From IMG/VR virus record IMGVR_UViG_3300034073_004308, positions 1 to 44,620 of that record: 44,620 bases of DNA; one strand, given 5' to 3'. Made by a program: the position numbers and the translations under genes. Shown piece by piece: positions 1-6,907 of this stretch. A model generated the notes under the pieces. That model did not search any database. It saw only the letters and a list, made by a program, of their open reading frames with translations, and was not told the DNA's origin. Positions within the stretch are counted from its first letter, which is position 1; the number at the start of each line of letters is the position of its first letter. This DNA comes from a virus.

Positions 1-148
1 TTCCGCAGTCGGAGCAAATCTCCAACGGTTCCTCACCGTTGCGGGTGTGTCGAGACAACGCACCGATGTATTCGCCCCACTGCTCAGCAGATGGGATGAG
101 ACCTGTGCAACGCGGACAGATGTAATCTAAAGGGTTTTTCGTTTTCAT
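1..148 (-). CDS. Zinc-ribbon microprotein, C-terminus cut by window edge
   Basis: The reading frame opens at an ATG whose bases overlap the stop of the upstream gene (ATGA), and runs off the left edge, so only about 49 residues are visible. Two cysteine pairs are seen, CPRC near residue 11 and CSDCG near the end, typical of a small zinc ribbon. It is the last visible member of a leftward operon. No function can be assigned. Similar CxxC microproteins are common elsewhere in this window. Confidence 0.6.
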   Translation of the reverse strand, partial: MKTKNPLDYICPRCTGLIPSAEQWGEYIGALSRHTRNGEEPLEICSDCG

Positions 149-471
149 TGTGTGTCCTCTTCTCGTCGCATCACTTCAGCCAACGCCTCTTGGATGATGA
201 ACGAAATGGGGAGGAACATTGCGTGCTTCTTCCCGTAGTCGTCAGCGTTCGCCTCAATGGACTTCTCAATCCTGTCGTCCAACATCTTTTGGTTGATGAC
301 GACGAACCATTGTCCTTTCGCGCCTTGCTGAACATTGAAAAGTTTTCCGTCCAATGCGTCTCCGTCGGTCGTCAAAAAGACGACTTCCTCTGACCCGTCG
401 TCAGATTTGATTCGCATCAGCACATCGGGGTCGTCGTTGACGAACTTGAAATCGCTGTCTCCGAAGTTCAT
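145..471 (-). CDS. Hypothetical phage protein, 108 aa
   Basis: Acidic N-terminal half, then a lysine-containing helical C-terminus; no motif I recognise. The ATG at 471 follows a strong ribosome site (GGTGGAGGAAAG). That site lies inside a 10-codon frame at 474-506, itself preceded by AGGAGC, which might couple translation. The stop overlaps the next start by ATGA, so the two are probably co-translated. Function unknown. Confidence 0.75.
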   Translation of the reverse strand: MNFGDSDFKFVNDDPDVLMRIKSDDGSEEVVFLTTDGDALDGKLFNVQQGAKGQWFVVINQKMLDDRIEKSIEANADDYGKKHAMFLPISFIIQEALAEVMRREEDTQ

Positions 472-542
472 GTTTACCGCTTTCCTCCACCGTCATTGTT
501 TTTCATTATCTGCTCCTGTACATCTTATTTAGTTTGTCGTAC

Positions 543-785
543 TTAGTCAATGGGTTGTTCCGTGACCTCGTGCTTGATTATTTCCTCTTCTGCGATGTCG
601 TACACGAACTTCTCGCCCGTGTTGCGGTTACGGATTACGAGTATTGTCGCACCGTAGTTCTTGTTCACCGCGTCCTGCAACTCTGCGACCGCCTGACCTA
701 ATACATCTTTCAGGTTTTCGCCGTCGTACAGGTTCGCCCACGACACTTCCCACTCAAACGGTTGCACTGTTTCCTCCACCGTCAT
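543..785 (-). CDS. Hypothetical protein, 80 aa
   Basis: Small acidic protein with a predicted beta stretch ATILVIRNRNTGEKFVYDIA near residues 46-65. Its ATG overlaps the stop of the upstream gene in an ATGA junction, so it is translationally coupled. The first codons, read as DNA (GACGGTGGAGGAAA), are a one-base variant of the window-wide GACGGTGGCGGAAAGC element. Family not recognised. Confidence 0.72.
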   Translation of the reverse strand: MTVEETVQPFEWEVSWANLYDGENLKDVLGQAVAELQDAVNKNYGATILVIRNRNTGEKFVYDIAEEEIIKHEVTEQPID

Positions 786-1036
786 CGGTTGTCTCCCTTG
801 AACGGAACGACCCTGCCACGCTTGTCGTATTGGTGGTTCGTGTAGATGACGATTTGACCGTCGTTATCCTCGTCGTGACCGAACATCTCGAGCATCTTTA
901 CAATCATCTCGTACTCCGAGACTTTCTGCTTCGTGATGCGACCGCGCGGTTCAACGGGTGCGCGTTTCTTGACAACCCGATACGCGGGTGTCTTGCGCTT
1001 CTTTTTTGTTGGTTTCTTGGTTTTCTTCGTTGTCAC
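782..1036 (-). CDS. Basic N-terminal small protein, 84 aa
   Basis: I place the start at the GTG at 1036 because it overlaps the upstream stop (GTGA), as at other junctions of this operon. The first 30 residues are very rich in lysine and arginine (TKKTKKPTKKKRK), which suggests nucleic-acid binding. The rest is mixed, with YEMIVKMLEMFG and a C-terminal strand. Inference only: a small DNA or RNA-associated protein. No family recognised. Confidence 0.72.
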   Translation of the reverse strand: MTTKKTKKPTKKKRKTPAYRVVKKRAPVEPRGRITKQKVSEYEMIVKMLEMFGHDEDNDGQIVIYTNHQYDKRGRVVPFKGDNR

Positions 1037-1485
1037 TTGAGTTCCTCCTTGAGAACTTCTTTGATGAATGGTCGTAGGTTGCTGTTGATTTCTTCGTTGT
1101 AGACATTCCACAGGTAGTCGCTGTCAAGAATGTATGAGCCGAACAACTCCAACTCTTCGTCGGTGAACCGTGATGCGCGTTGCACCGCAGGGTCGTCGTC
1201 CCACACTCCTGAGTCAATCTTCGCTTTGATTTCCTCGCGTAGCCCAACTACATCAAATGCGATGCAGTTGTTGTAGCCGAGCGAGCCGTAGCCAACCCTT
1301 CCGAGGATGCGTGCGAGGTCGTTGCCTTGCGTGGTGAGGTCGCGTGCGGTTTCATCCGAACCCGTCTCGTCCCACTCCGCGAGCAACGCCTTGCCTGTCT
1401 CGTCAAGTTTGTCGGTGTCAACGAGGTATGCGCCGTCCAACGGGATGACGCTTCCGTCTTTGTGAATGATGAGATAGTTACTCAC
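1033..1485 (-). CDS. Hypothetical protein, 150 aa
   Basis: The start is the GTG at 1485 that overlaps the upstream TGA; longer versions would run back through the neighbouring gene. The N-terminus NYLIIHKDGSVIPLDGAY looks like a beta-hairpin, and the C-terminus is helical. It sits in a four-gene leftward operon headed by the gene starting at 1763. Similar short proteins occur in many actinophages, but I cannot name the family. Confidence 0.74.
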   Translation of the reverse strand: MSNYLIIHKDGSVIPLDGAYLVDTDKLDETGKALLAEWDETGSDETARDLTTQGNDLARILGRVGYGSLGYNNCIAFDVVGLREEIKAKIDSGVWDDDPAVQRASRFTDEELELFGSYILDSDYLWNVYNEEINSNLRPFIKEVLKEELK

Positions 1486-1763
1486 TTGACCACCTTTCCG
1501 AAGAAGTCGTGCGCCTGAGCGACGAAATCGTTTTGCTGTTGCAGGAAACCTCTCTGCCAATCCCCTTCACCGCACTTCACGAGTGCTGAGACTCGTGCGA
1601 GTGCTTCCGAAAGTTCGTGGTATGTCTCCACCCATTCGTTCGCAATGAAGTCCGTCCAACGAACCTCATACTTTGCGAAGTAGTCCTCATCCAACTGCGA
1701 GACGGTGATGCCACTGTCGTTGTAGGTGAAGTTGAGGATTTCGTGTCTTGTTTCTGCTTCCAT
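1482..1763 (-). CDS. Hypothetical protein, 93 aa, operon head
   Basis: First gene of the leftward operon 1763 to 1. The ATG is preceded by GGAGGTAATAAAGA, a strong ribosome site, and by the repeated promoter cassette at 1805-1834. The protein is acidic and helical with several Trp/Tyr residues; no catalytic motif visible. Function unknown. Confidence 0.78.
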   Translation of the reverse strand: MEAETRHEILNFTYNDSGITVSQLDEDYFAKYEVRWTDFIANEWVETYHELSEALARVSALVKCGEGDWQRGFLQQQNDFVAQAHDFFGKVVK

Positions 1764-1834
1764 TTCTTTATTACCTCCGTGTGTTTAGTAGTTGTGTTGT
1801 ATTCGTATTACGCACATTCATTGTACGGGTGTGA
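1764..1834 (-). promoter_or_regulatory. Promoter cassette and leader for the 1763 operon
   Basis: Read on the minus strand: TCACAC (1829-1834), 18 bp ending in GTGCG, TAATAC (1805-1810), then AACTACTAAACACAC and GGAGG before ATG. It matches the window-wide cassette, but the leader has no stem-loop. Confidence 0.65.
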
Positions 1835-1865
1835 CATCGTTTTGTCAACCCCACCCCCGAACGCA

Positions 1866-2396
1866 TCAGTAGTGGTAGTCCCACACCACGAGGAACTGCC
1901 TGTTCGGTCTTTCCTCAATCCGCTTCAACAGATACTCGTCGCTCACGCTGTGCGACTCCGCGTCGTAGAAGTGTTGGTCGCAATCAAACTCCCCGTCTTG
2001 AAGTTGGAGAAGTTTCTTCGCTCTGAACAATGCGAGAGATTTGTCGAGGTACGCATCGCGCTCGCTTTGGGTCATCTCGTTGAGTTTCCCCTTCTTCTTG
2101 TGGAACGGGAGATACTCCTCACTCGTTACGAGTTCCTTGATAGTTACATCTCCGAGTTCGCTGAGGTAACGCTCTTTGGTGTCGTTCGTGAACTTTTGGA
2201 ACTCGCGCACCTTCTCCATGAACAGGGTCGGGTTGTCGGTGTATCGCAACACCGCGTTGGGTAAATCCTCTTCCCAACGACCGCCGTGCTCGTTCCAATC
2301 CGACCAACTTGCGTTGTGTTCGTTGAAGAACTCAATCTTTTGGACTGCCTCTTCGTTGTCGTCTGCTTCTATCGCTAGAACTATTCCCGTGTGCAT
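1866..2396 (-). CDS. Hypothetical phage protein, 176 aa
   Basis: Single-gene unit with its own promoter cassette. The N-terminal third contains ASWSDWNEHGGRW and a following segment reminiscent of conserved phage proteins of unknown function that share a SDWNExGGRW-type stretch. The rest is charged and helical, ending in FLVVWDYHY. ATG at 2396 follows GGAGGTAATAC. I cannot assign an activity. Confidence 0.75.
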   Translation of the reverse strand: MHTGIVLAIEADDNEEAVQKIEFFNEHNASWSDWNEHGGRWEEDLPNAVLRYTDNPTLFMEKVREFQKFTNDTKERYLSELGDVTIKELVTSEEYLPFHKKKGKLNEMTQSERDAYLDKSLALFRAKKLLQLQDGEFDCDQHFYDAESHSVSDEYLLKRIEERPNRQFLVVWDYHY

Positions 2397-2458
2397 TTCG
2401 TATTACCTCCGTTTTGTGTGTTGTTGTGTTTATTACGCACGAACTTTCGTAAGTGTGA
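2397..2458 (-). promoter_or_regulatory. Promoter cassette and leader for gene at 2396
   Basis: Minus strand: TCACAC (2453-2458), 17 bp ending in GTTCGTGCG, TAATAA (2430-2435), then an AC-rich leader and GGAGG. The spacer contains a GAAA-loop inverted repeat. Confidence 0.62.
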
Positions 2459-2470
2459 TGTTCTCCGTGC

Positions 2471-2496
2471 CCCCTCACCCGTTTCCGAGTGAGGGG
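2471..2496 (-). terminator. Stem-loop downstream of the DUF1281-like gene
   Basis: Perfect 8-bp inverted repeat CCCCTCAC/GTGAGGGG with a 10-base loop, between the stop at 2520 and the next promoter cassette. No clear U-tract, so termination is an inference. Confidence 0.45.
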
Positions 2497-2519
2497 TTCA
2501 CACGGGGTATTGCACTCGT

Positions 2520-3107
2520 TCAGTTTGTTACGCTGAACAGAGACCTTGTTTCGTCGGACAAACCCTCTACGACCATGCGTTTGCAACGGTCAACTTCCTC
2601 AACGACTTTCTCAAAGTGGTCGTCGTAGTCGTATCCGTCGCTTTCTACTTCCGAGTCGCTGAGTTCGGGGTACGAGCCTTCTACATCCGCGAGAATGTCG
2701 CCGTTCTGAACGCCGAACGCTCCGACGAAACACATTCCGCCTTCCTCGTACGCCGTGATGAACACAAGGTTCGGGAACTTTCGTGAGATGTTGAGTATCC
2801 CCTCAACTCCCGGTCCCCATGCGGTCGTGAACGCGAACTCCAAATGGGTGTCGGACTCGCCGTTCAGTGAGGTTTCGTAGTCGCCCCACTTGGTTCCCCA
2901 AGAGGAACTGCACCACTCATACCACTTGTCGCTTTCGTACAACTCCTTAGGACAGGGGTACGCGCGTTGGTAGATGCTGATGATTTCGCTCGCCTCTTCC
3001 AACGGTCTGCGGTCGTTTTCGTTTGGTGTGGTTACGAGTTTCTTGAACTCCGCGATACTGTCGCGGTCACCCAAGACATCCAACCAGTTTGAACAATGAT
3101 TTGGCAT
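2520..3107 (-). CDS. DUF1281 / Api92-like (YubB ferredoxin-like) protein, 195 aa
   Basis: The start MPNHCSNWLDVLGD, a middle segment with WCSSSWGTKWG, then FAFTTAWGPG and a conserved YEEGGMCFVGAFG block match the layout I know for DUF1281 (Api92-like, ferredoxin-fold) proteins of phages and plasmids. Length fits the family. The biochemical role of that family is unknown. It is a single-gene unit with a promoter at 3158-3186 carrying a consensus TTGACA. The C-terminal 40 residues are very acidic. Confidence 0.82.
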   Translation of the reverse strand: MPNHCSNWLDVLGDRDSIAEFKKLVTTPNENDRRPLEEASEIISIYQRAYPCPKELYESDKWYEWCSSSWGTKWGDYETSLNGESDTHLEFAFTTAWGPGVEGILNISRKFPNLVFITAYEEGGMCFVGAFGVQNGDILADVEGSYPELSDSEVESDGYDYDDHFEKVVEEVDRCKRMVVEGLSDETRSLFSVTN

Positions 3108-3186
3108 TTCTTTATTACCTCCGTGTGTTGTTTGTGTGTTGTGTATTTCTATTACCTAGCGTATTCGGTATTCGGGGATTTGTCAA
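3108..3186 (-). promoter_or_regulatory. Sigma70-like promoter and leader for the DUF1281-like gene
   Basis: Minus strand TTGACA (3181-3186), 17 bp, TACGCT (3158-3163), then TAATAG and an AC/GT-rich leader ending GGAGGTAATAAAGA. The -35 box overlaps the stop of the upstream gene at 3183. Confidence 0.6.
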
Positions 3187-3353
3187 CCCCCGACCGAACA
3201 ATCAGGTTCGTGCGCCCATTCCCAAGACACGGTGTAACCCGCGTTCTCGTAGTTCTTGATGCTCTCCCCAATGGGGAAAGTCAAGGGGAGTGTCACGAGG
3301 ACATCGCCCGTTTCTTGGTCAATGACTCTGAACCCGACAGTTTTCGTTCTCAT
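3183..3353 (-). CDS. Hypothetical microprotein, 56 aa
   Basis: The frame begins MRTKTVGFRVIDQETGDVLV and ends at TGA 3183. ATG at 3353 follows GGAGGTAATAAAGA and a full promoter cassette, which is the main support. Predicted mostly beta; ends with a Trp-containing segment. Its last codon overlaps the promoter of the next gene. Function unknown. Confidence 0.68.
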   Translation of the reverse strand: MRTKTVGFRVIDQETGDVLVTLPLTFPIGESIKNYENAGYTVSWEWAHEPDCSVGG

Positions 3354-3413
3354 TCTTTATTACCTCCGTGTGTTGTTGATACTTCTATTACGCACGAACC
3401 TTCGCCCGTGTGA
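3354..3413 (-). promoter_or_regulatory. Promoter cassette and leader for gene at 3353
   Basis: Minus strand TCACAC (3408-3413), 17 bp with GGTTCGTGCG, TAATAG (3385-3390), short leader, GGAGGTAATAAAGA. Confidence 0.63.
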
Positions 3414-3416
3414 TGT

Positions 3417-3436
3417 CCCCCACCTTACGGTGGGGG
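3417..3436 (-). terminator. Stem-loop after the DUF2958-like gene
   Basis: Perfect 8-bp repeat CCCCCACC/GGTGGGGG with a TTAC loop, between stop 3447 and the next promoter. The CCTTACGG core recurs in other gene gaps (near 4095 and 7744). No U-tract. Confidence 0.45.
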
Positions 3437-3446
3437 TGCAACACAG

Positions 3447-3782
3447 TTACGCGACGGTCAGTATTTCTCCGACCTTCTTCGGGGTGAAGAAACAATCGCG
3501 CTCAATCGCGGGGACTCCGCCGAACACGGTCGTTTCTGAGAGTTCCGAGAGCGAGAAAGTACCCCACTCGTTCTCCCAACCCTCGACATAACCCCAAAAG
3601 ATGTCCTCACCGTCAAACTCAACCGCGTACCAACGCCAACCGTTGTACGGTGAGAAGAACTTGACTTGCGCGACCTTCTCTTCCAACGGGATTTCTTCCG
3701 TTGTGTAGAGAGCGGGGAGACGCTTGCGGATTTCTTGCGTGAGCAACTTGTGACCACGCTTGCCTTCATGTGCTTCCTTCAT
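3447..3782 (-). CDS. DUF2958 family protein, 111 aa
   Basis: LLTQEIRKRLPALYTTEE at the N-terminus, then VKFFSPYNGWRWYAVEFDGE, then WGTFSLSELSE and a C-terminal IERDCFF reproduce the signature order of DUF2958, a short protein found on plasmids and phages, often near antirestriction and replication genes. Role unknown. The ATG overlaps the upstream stop (TAATG), so it is coupled to the 4051 gene and transcribed from the promoter at 4159-4187. Confidence 0.87.
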   Translation of the reverse strand: MKEAHEGKRGHKLLTQEIRKRLPALYTTEEIPLEEKVAQVKFFSPYNGWRWYAVEFDGEDIFWGYVEGWENEWGTFSLSELSETTVFGGVPAIERDCFFTPKKVGEILTVA

Positions 3783-4051
3783 TAGTTTGCCTCCGTTTCG
3801 TAGATGAATGCTTCAAGTCGCAACCCGTCAATGACGAACGCTGTCGTGCGAACGAGACCGTTTGCCATAGTGACCTCGGTGTCGTAGTCGCCGTTGTTCG
3901 CGTTGGTAATCGCTTCCAACGCCGTGTCAACGAACGCCGTGTGTACGGGTGGATAGAAGTTGTGTTGAAGGTGATGTCGTATCGCGGTGTTCAGGTCAAT
4001 GAGACCGTCGCGTTCCGCTTCCGCCATTCCTTCGGTGAAGTTTCTGCCCAT
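3782..4051 (-). CDS. Hypothetical protein, 89 aa
   Basis: Head of a two-gene operon with the DUF2958-like gene. Starts MGRNFTEGMAEAERDG, helical then beta. ATG at 4051 follows GGAGGTACTAAAGA. It has a leader of roughly 100 bases from a strong sigma70-like promoter. No family recognised. Confidence 0.75.
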   Translation of the reverse strand: MGRNFTEGMAEAERDGLIDLNTAIRHHLQHNFYPPVHTAFVDTALEAITNANNGDYDTEVTMANGLVRTTAFVIDGLRLEAFIYETEAN

Positions 4052-4187
4052 TTCTTTAGTACCTCCATGTGTGTTGTGTGTTGCTTTATGTTGACCACCT
4101 TACGGTAGGGGTGTAATACGGTTTCCCTGTCGTTCGGTTGTCGCTATTACTACGCACCATAATACGGACATTGTGACCTGAAGTCAA
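4052..4187 (-). promoter_or_regulatory. Strong promoter and long leader for the 4051 operon
   Basis: Minus strand TTGACT (4182-4187), 17 bp, TATTAT (4159-4164). The TCACAA-N18-TAGTAA form of the window cassette overlaps it, so one site carries both promoter types. The leader contains the CCTTACGG stem and ends in GGAGG. Confidence 0.75.
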
Positions 4188-4205
4188 CCCCCTTGACTCA
4201 ATAAA

Positions 4206-4228
4206 AGTTTGGACTCAATCCAAACTTG
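4206..4228. promoter_or_regulatory. Palindrome upstream of the divergent promoters, possible operator
   Basis: Perfect 9-bp inverted repeat AAGTTTGGA/TCCAAACTT with a 5-base loop, about 20 bp upstream of the -35 box at 4182. No U-tract follows, so an operator is likelier than a terminator. Confidence 0.4.
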
Positions 4229-4231
4229 GAC

Positions 4232-4488
4232 GCTTTCCGCCACCGTCAAGAACTCCGACGAACCCCCACACACAACCCAAACAAAAAACGACTTTCTCAC
4301 ACACAAACAGAGGACCCCCGTCGCCAACAGCCCGCTTTCCGCTACCGTCGAACAAATGAAAACCCGCCCCCGCACCACCACCCGAAAGTCCCGCCCCAAA
4401 ACAAGCAGACGCAGTCCCGCCAAACCGCTCGTCGGGCGCATGAAGCGGGACTATGAAGTCCGCCCACTCTTGAAGAAGTGGCGGGACT
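4232..4488 (+). repeat. Composite intergenic element, copy 1
   Basis: Two copies of GCTTTCCGCCACCGTC (4232-4247 and a one-base variant at 4334-4349), followed by four CGGGACT heptamers (AGTCCCG at 4387 and 4413; CGGGACT at 4446 and 4482) arranged as inverted pairs. Part of the stretch is open in the downstream gene's frame, but I read it as non-coding. Confidence 0.6.
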
Positions 4489-4529
4489 ATTGCGACCGAA
4501 CACCTGTTCGGTCAACTAATGTCTTGACT

Positions 4530-4910
4530 ATGACATTCAGCAGAACAGACCGTTGGAACATCCACCTTCAAGCATTGACGCAATACGCGAACAGGACGGG
4601 AACCGCGCTCGTTCCGACCACTCACATTGAGCAGGTCGGTGGCAGGAACATCGCTCTCGGCGCGTGGGTCGCCTACAACCGACAGCAGAAGCGACAGGGA
4701 AGGCTCGCGCGTGAGCGCGTTGAGCAACTCTCAGCGTTCGCAGGTTGGGAATGGGACAAGCAGAAACCTGGGAAACATGACAATCCTGAGCGTGATGCGC
4801 GTATCGCGAGCGAGTATCAGGAAGGCACATCAGCGCGCGACCTAGCGACCAAATACAAGTTGTCGCGTCAGCGTGTTCATCAGATTGTGAAGCGAACTAA
4901 GGTTCGTTGA
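4530..4910 (+). CDS. Helicase-associated (HA) domain protein with C-terminal HTH, 126 aa
   Basis: Residues 9-62 (WNIHLQALTQYANRTG ... LGAWVAYNRQQKRQG ... RLSAF-type ending, here QLSAFAGWEWD) match the helicase-associated domain, a three-helix nucleic-acid-binding module. Residues 85-124 form a helix-turn-helix (DLATKYKLSRQRVHQIVKR). It probably binds DNA; the target is unknown. No start has a ribosome site. I choose the ATG at 4530 because TAATGT lies 7 bases before it, the leaderless pattern seen elsewhere, and because the upstream part carries repeats. In-frame alternatives are 4209, 4356 and 4440. A 7-bp hairpin (4496-4513) lies just upstream. Confidence 0.78.
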   Translation: MTFSRTDRWNIHLQALTQYANRTGTALVPTTHIEQVGGRNIALGAWVAYNRQQKRQGRLARERVEQLSAFAGWEWDKQKPGKHDNPERDARIASEYQEGTSARDLATKYKLSRQRVHQIVKRTKVR

Positions 4911-5224
4911 TGCCTAACGAAAGTTGGAGAACATCAGCACATGGTCGCGGTGATGCCTCATCGCGTTTCAACACTCCGCAAGTGTACGACCAAGACGACA
5001 ATGTTCGTGAGCGTATGACCGTCACCAAAGTTGTTGGTGTGATTGTCACTTTCGTTCTCGGACTTGTCGCGGGTCTTTCGTTCTTTTCTTTTTTCGTCTA
5101 TCACGGATTGAACGCGCTCGGCGTGAATGTCTCGTGGATTGACTCGCTCGTTGCTTCGTTGTGCTTCATCGCAGTCAGATACTTTGACTTGGGTATCTCG
5201 ACGCGCTTACGGAAACGAGACTAG
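4910..5224 (+). CDS. Small membrane protein, two TM segments, 104 aa
   Basis: Two hydrophobic segments are visible, roughly residues 39-62 (VVGVIVTFVLGLVAGLSFF) and 72-94, with a charged N-terminal tail and a basic C-terminus (RLRKRD). The ATG at 4910 shares a base with the HA-gene stop (TGATG), so the two are coupled. A TTG at 4907 is a less likely start. A holin-like or host-membrane role is possible but unsupported. Confidence 0.72.
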   Translation: MPNESWRTSAHGRGDASSRFNTPQVYDQDDNVRERMTVTKVVGVIVTFVLGLVAGLSFFSFFVYHGLNALGVNVSWIDSLVASLCFIAVRYFDLGISTRLRKRD

Positions 5225-5234
5225 AAACAACGAG

Positions 5235-5273
5235 ACTCGGTGGACATCGCCTACTAGAACGATGCCACCGAGT
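5235..5273 (+). ncRNA. Long hairpin with CTACTAG in the loop
   Basis: ACTCGGTGG-A-CATCG pairs with CGATG-CCACCGAGT: a 14-bp stem with one bulged A and a 10-base loop containing CTACTAG, the heptamer found in most leaders here. It lies between the membrane protein gene and a short frame with a strong ribosome site. It could be a leader structure or part of a terminator. Confidence 0.5.
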
Positions 5274-5301
5274 TCGTCGGAACGACCGAGGGTGAAAGGA
5301 G

Positions 5302-5472
5302 ATGAAAAAGCCCCTCTCGCTCGTCTCTCAGAATAACACACTTGGTAGTGTGCGACTGAAAGGCAAGTTGGGGATTATCTCCCCAACCGCCGACCGTTTA
5401 GCCGTTCGTATGTCTGTTGCCAACAAGACGGATACCACTTGCGAGGTTTGCGTCCGTTCTTCAAGTCTTTGA
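5302..5472 (+). CDS. Possible 56-aa microprotein
   Basis: ATG at 5302 follows GTGAAAGGAG, an excellent ribosome site, and the CTACTAG hairpin. The frame starts MKKPLSLVSQNN and ends at 5472 with two cysteines (CEVC). Against it, the last ~98 bases overlap the end of the convergent VWA gene, so it may be spurious. Confidence 0.35.
   Translation: MKKPLSLVSQNNTLGSVRLKGKLGIISPTADRLAVRMSVANKTDTTCEVCVRSSSL
5368..5388 (-). terminator. Stem-loop at the VWA gene stop
   Basis: GTTGGGGA/TCCCCAAC, 8-bp stem with a 5-base loop, spanning the stop codon region of the leftward VWA gene, followed on that strand by a moderately T-rich stretch. Could serve both convergent transcripts. Confidence 0.4.
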
Positions 5473-6907
5473 GAACTTCCACGCCTCGCGCGACATCAGG
5501 TGCAACGAACACATTGCCCTTCAACGCTTGCGTCACGCAATCCATTGCGAGGATGTCGTGATAGCCACCCCATTGACCGCCGTTGCCGAGACCGTGAACT
5601 TGTCCGTCCGTAATCCAAACGACAGGAGTTGACGAGCGTTGCCGTTGCTTGATTGCCCAACGGATTGCTTCTCCGTCCACTCCGTTGCCACCGTTGCGGT
5701 CGGGAAGTTTGTCAACCATGCGACCCTTCTCCGCGAGGATTAGCAAGTTCGGTTTCACATTGTCCCTGTCTGCGGAATACACCGCGACCGTGCAACCTGG
5801 TGCGTTCTCAGTAATCGTGAGAATGTCTTTGTGCGAGAGCGACATCGAGCCACTTCCGTCAATCAACACGACACCGCCGTTGCCTTTGGTTTGTTTGTCA
5901 AAGACGCGACGCTCAGGGTCAACGAGCGCGTTGCCGATGCGACGCGGATTGCGACCGATGTTGTTCGCCGTTCGCTTGCGACCGAGACCGCCCTTAGCGC
6001 GACGAGTCAACGGAAGTTTGTGCGTGATGAGTTTGCCCCAAGTTGGGATTGCACCCCTCTCGCGACCCGCAGGATTTATTTGCTTCGGGTCAATCGGAGC
6101 AGGTTTGTCGCCTTGCTTCGCGTTGTTCGCACCGTTGCCTTTCTTGCGAGTCTCTTTGCCTTCGCCTTCCTGAGTACCGTCGCCGTCCTGAGCGTCGCCC
6201 TGAGCGTCGCCGTTCTCGTCGCCGTTCTCCTCGCCGTTCTCGTCCTCATCCTTTGGGGGATTAGCGAGACGGTCAACCCACTCCGCGATGCGTTCCGTGT
6301 GAGAGAAACCGCGCGGAGCAAGACCTGTGCGAGCGTCAACTTCTGTTGATGCCAAGTCACCACCCTTGTCTGCGTCTTTCATCTCTTTCTCAACACGCTT
6401 CACGATGTCGCGCAAGGTTGCGCCCCACGCACGATTGACGCGACGAACACCTGTCAAGAAGTCTTTGCCACCTCCGCAGATTGCGTAACCGACCGCCGTG
6501 TAGACACACGATGCCCAATCGTTGCGTTCTGCGAGCAGAACACCTGACGAAAGTTCGGAACCGTCTGCGAGGATTGAAACATCGAACCCTGCCTTCTTGA
6601 CAAGGTAGTTGACGCGCACTTCCTCAACGGTTCGCAACGCGGTCTCGGTAGCGATACCGCGCTCAATCCACTTCGGGAAGTCATCCGCAGGGGACACCTT
6701 CGCGTGAACCATCTCGTGAGCGCGAACCACGCGGTCAAGTGCCTCGTCGCCGTGCGGAACATTCATCACGCGGTCAACGACACTCGTCATCGGTGCGCCA
6801 CGAACAGGTTTGCACTCTTTGATTGCCCATGCTCCGAGGTCATCTGCCTTGTCCTTTCTCCCCAAGAGTTCGGGGAGAGGACGGTTGTGCAAGTTTGTCG
6901 CGGTCAT
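5375..6907 (-). CDS. VWA (MIDAS) protein with N-terminal HExxH, MoxR partner, 510 aa
   Basis: Residues 64-68 are HEMVH, a zinc-metallopeptidase-type motif in a helical N-terminal half. Residues ~219-260 form a very acidic, low-complexity linker. The C-terminal part is a von Willebrand A domain with MIDAS DGSGSMS at 350-356 and a later strand ITDGQ. This resembles VWA proteins whose N-terminal region is a putative metallopeptidase (DUF2201-like, CobT/CoxE-like). Such proteins work with MoxR AAA+ ATPases to remodel or insert metal into targets, and the gene upstream is exactly that. The ATG at 6907 has GGAGGTGA upstream and shares a base with the ATPase stop; GTG at 6910 is an alternative. Target unknown. 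Confidence 0.85.
   Translation of the reverse strand: MTATNLHNRPLPELLGRKDKADDLGAWAIKECKPVRGAPMTSVVDRVMNVPHGDEALDRVVRAHEMVHAKVSPADDFPKWIERGIATETALRTVEEVRVNYLVKKAGFDVSILADGSELSSGVLLAERNDWASCVYTAVGYAICGGGKDFLTGVRRVNRAWGATLRDIVKRVEKEMKDADKGGDLASTEVDARTGLAPRGFSHTERIAEWVDRLANPPKDEDENGEENGDENGDAQGDAQDGDGTQEGEGKETRKKGNGANNAKQGDKPAPIDPKQINPAGRERGAIPTWGKLITHKLPLTRRAKGGLGRKRTANNIGRNPRRIGNALVDPERRVFDKQTKGNGGVVLIDGSGSMSLSHKDILTITENAPGCTVAVYSADRDNVKPNLLILAEKGRMVDKLPDRNGGNGVDGEAIRWAIKQRQRSSTPVVWITDGQVHGLGNGGQWGGYHDILAMDCVTQALKGNVFVAPDVARGVEVLKDLKNGRKPRKWYPSCWQQTYERLNGRRLGR

Noticed and set aside
2176-2628. 150-codon plus-strand frame
   Set aside because: Shadow of the two leftward genes with promoter cassettes; no ribosome site and no plausible protein composition.
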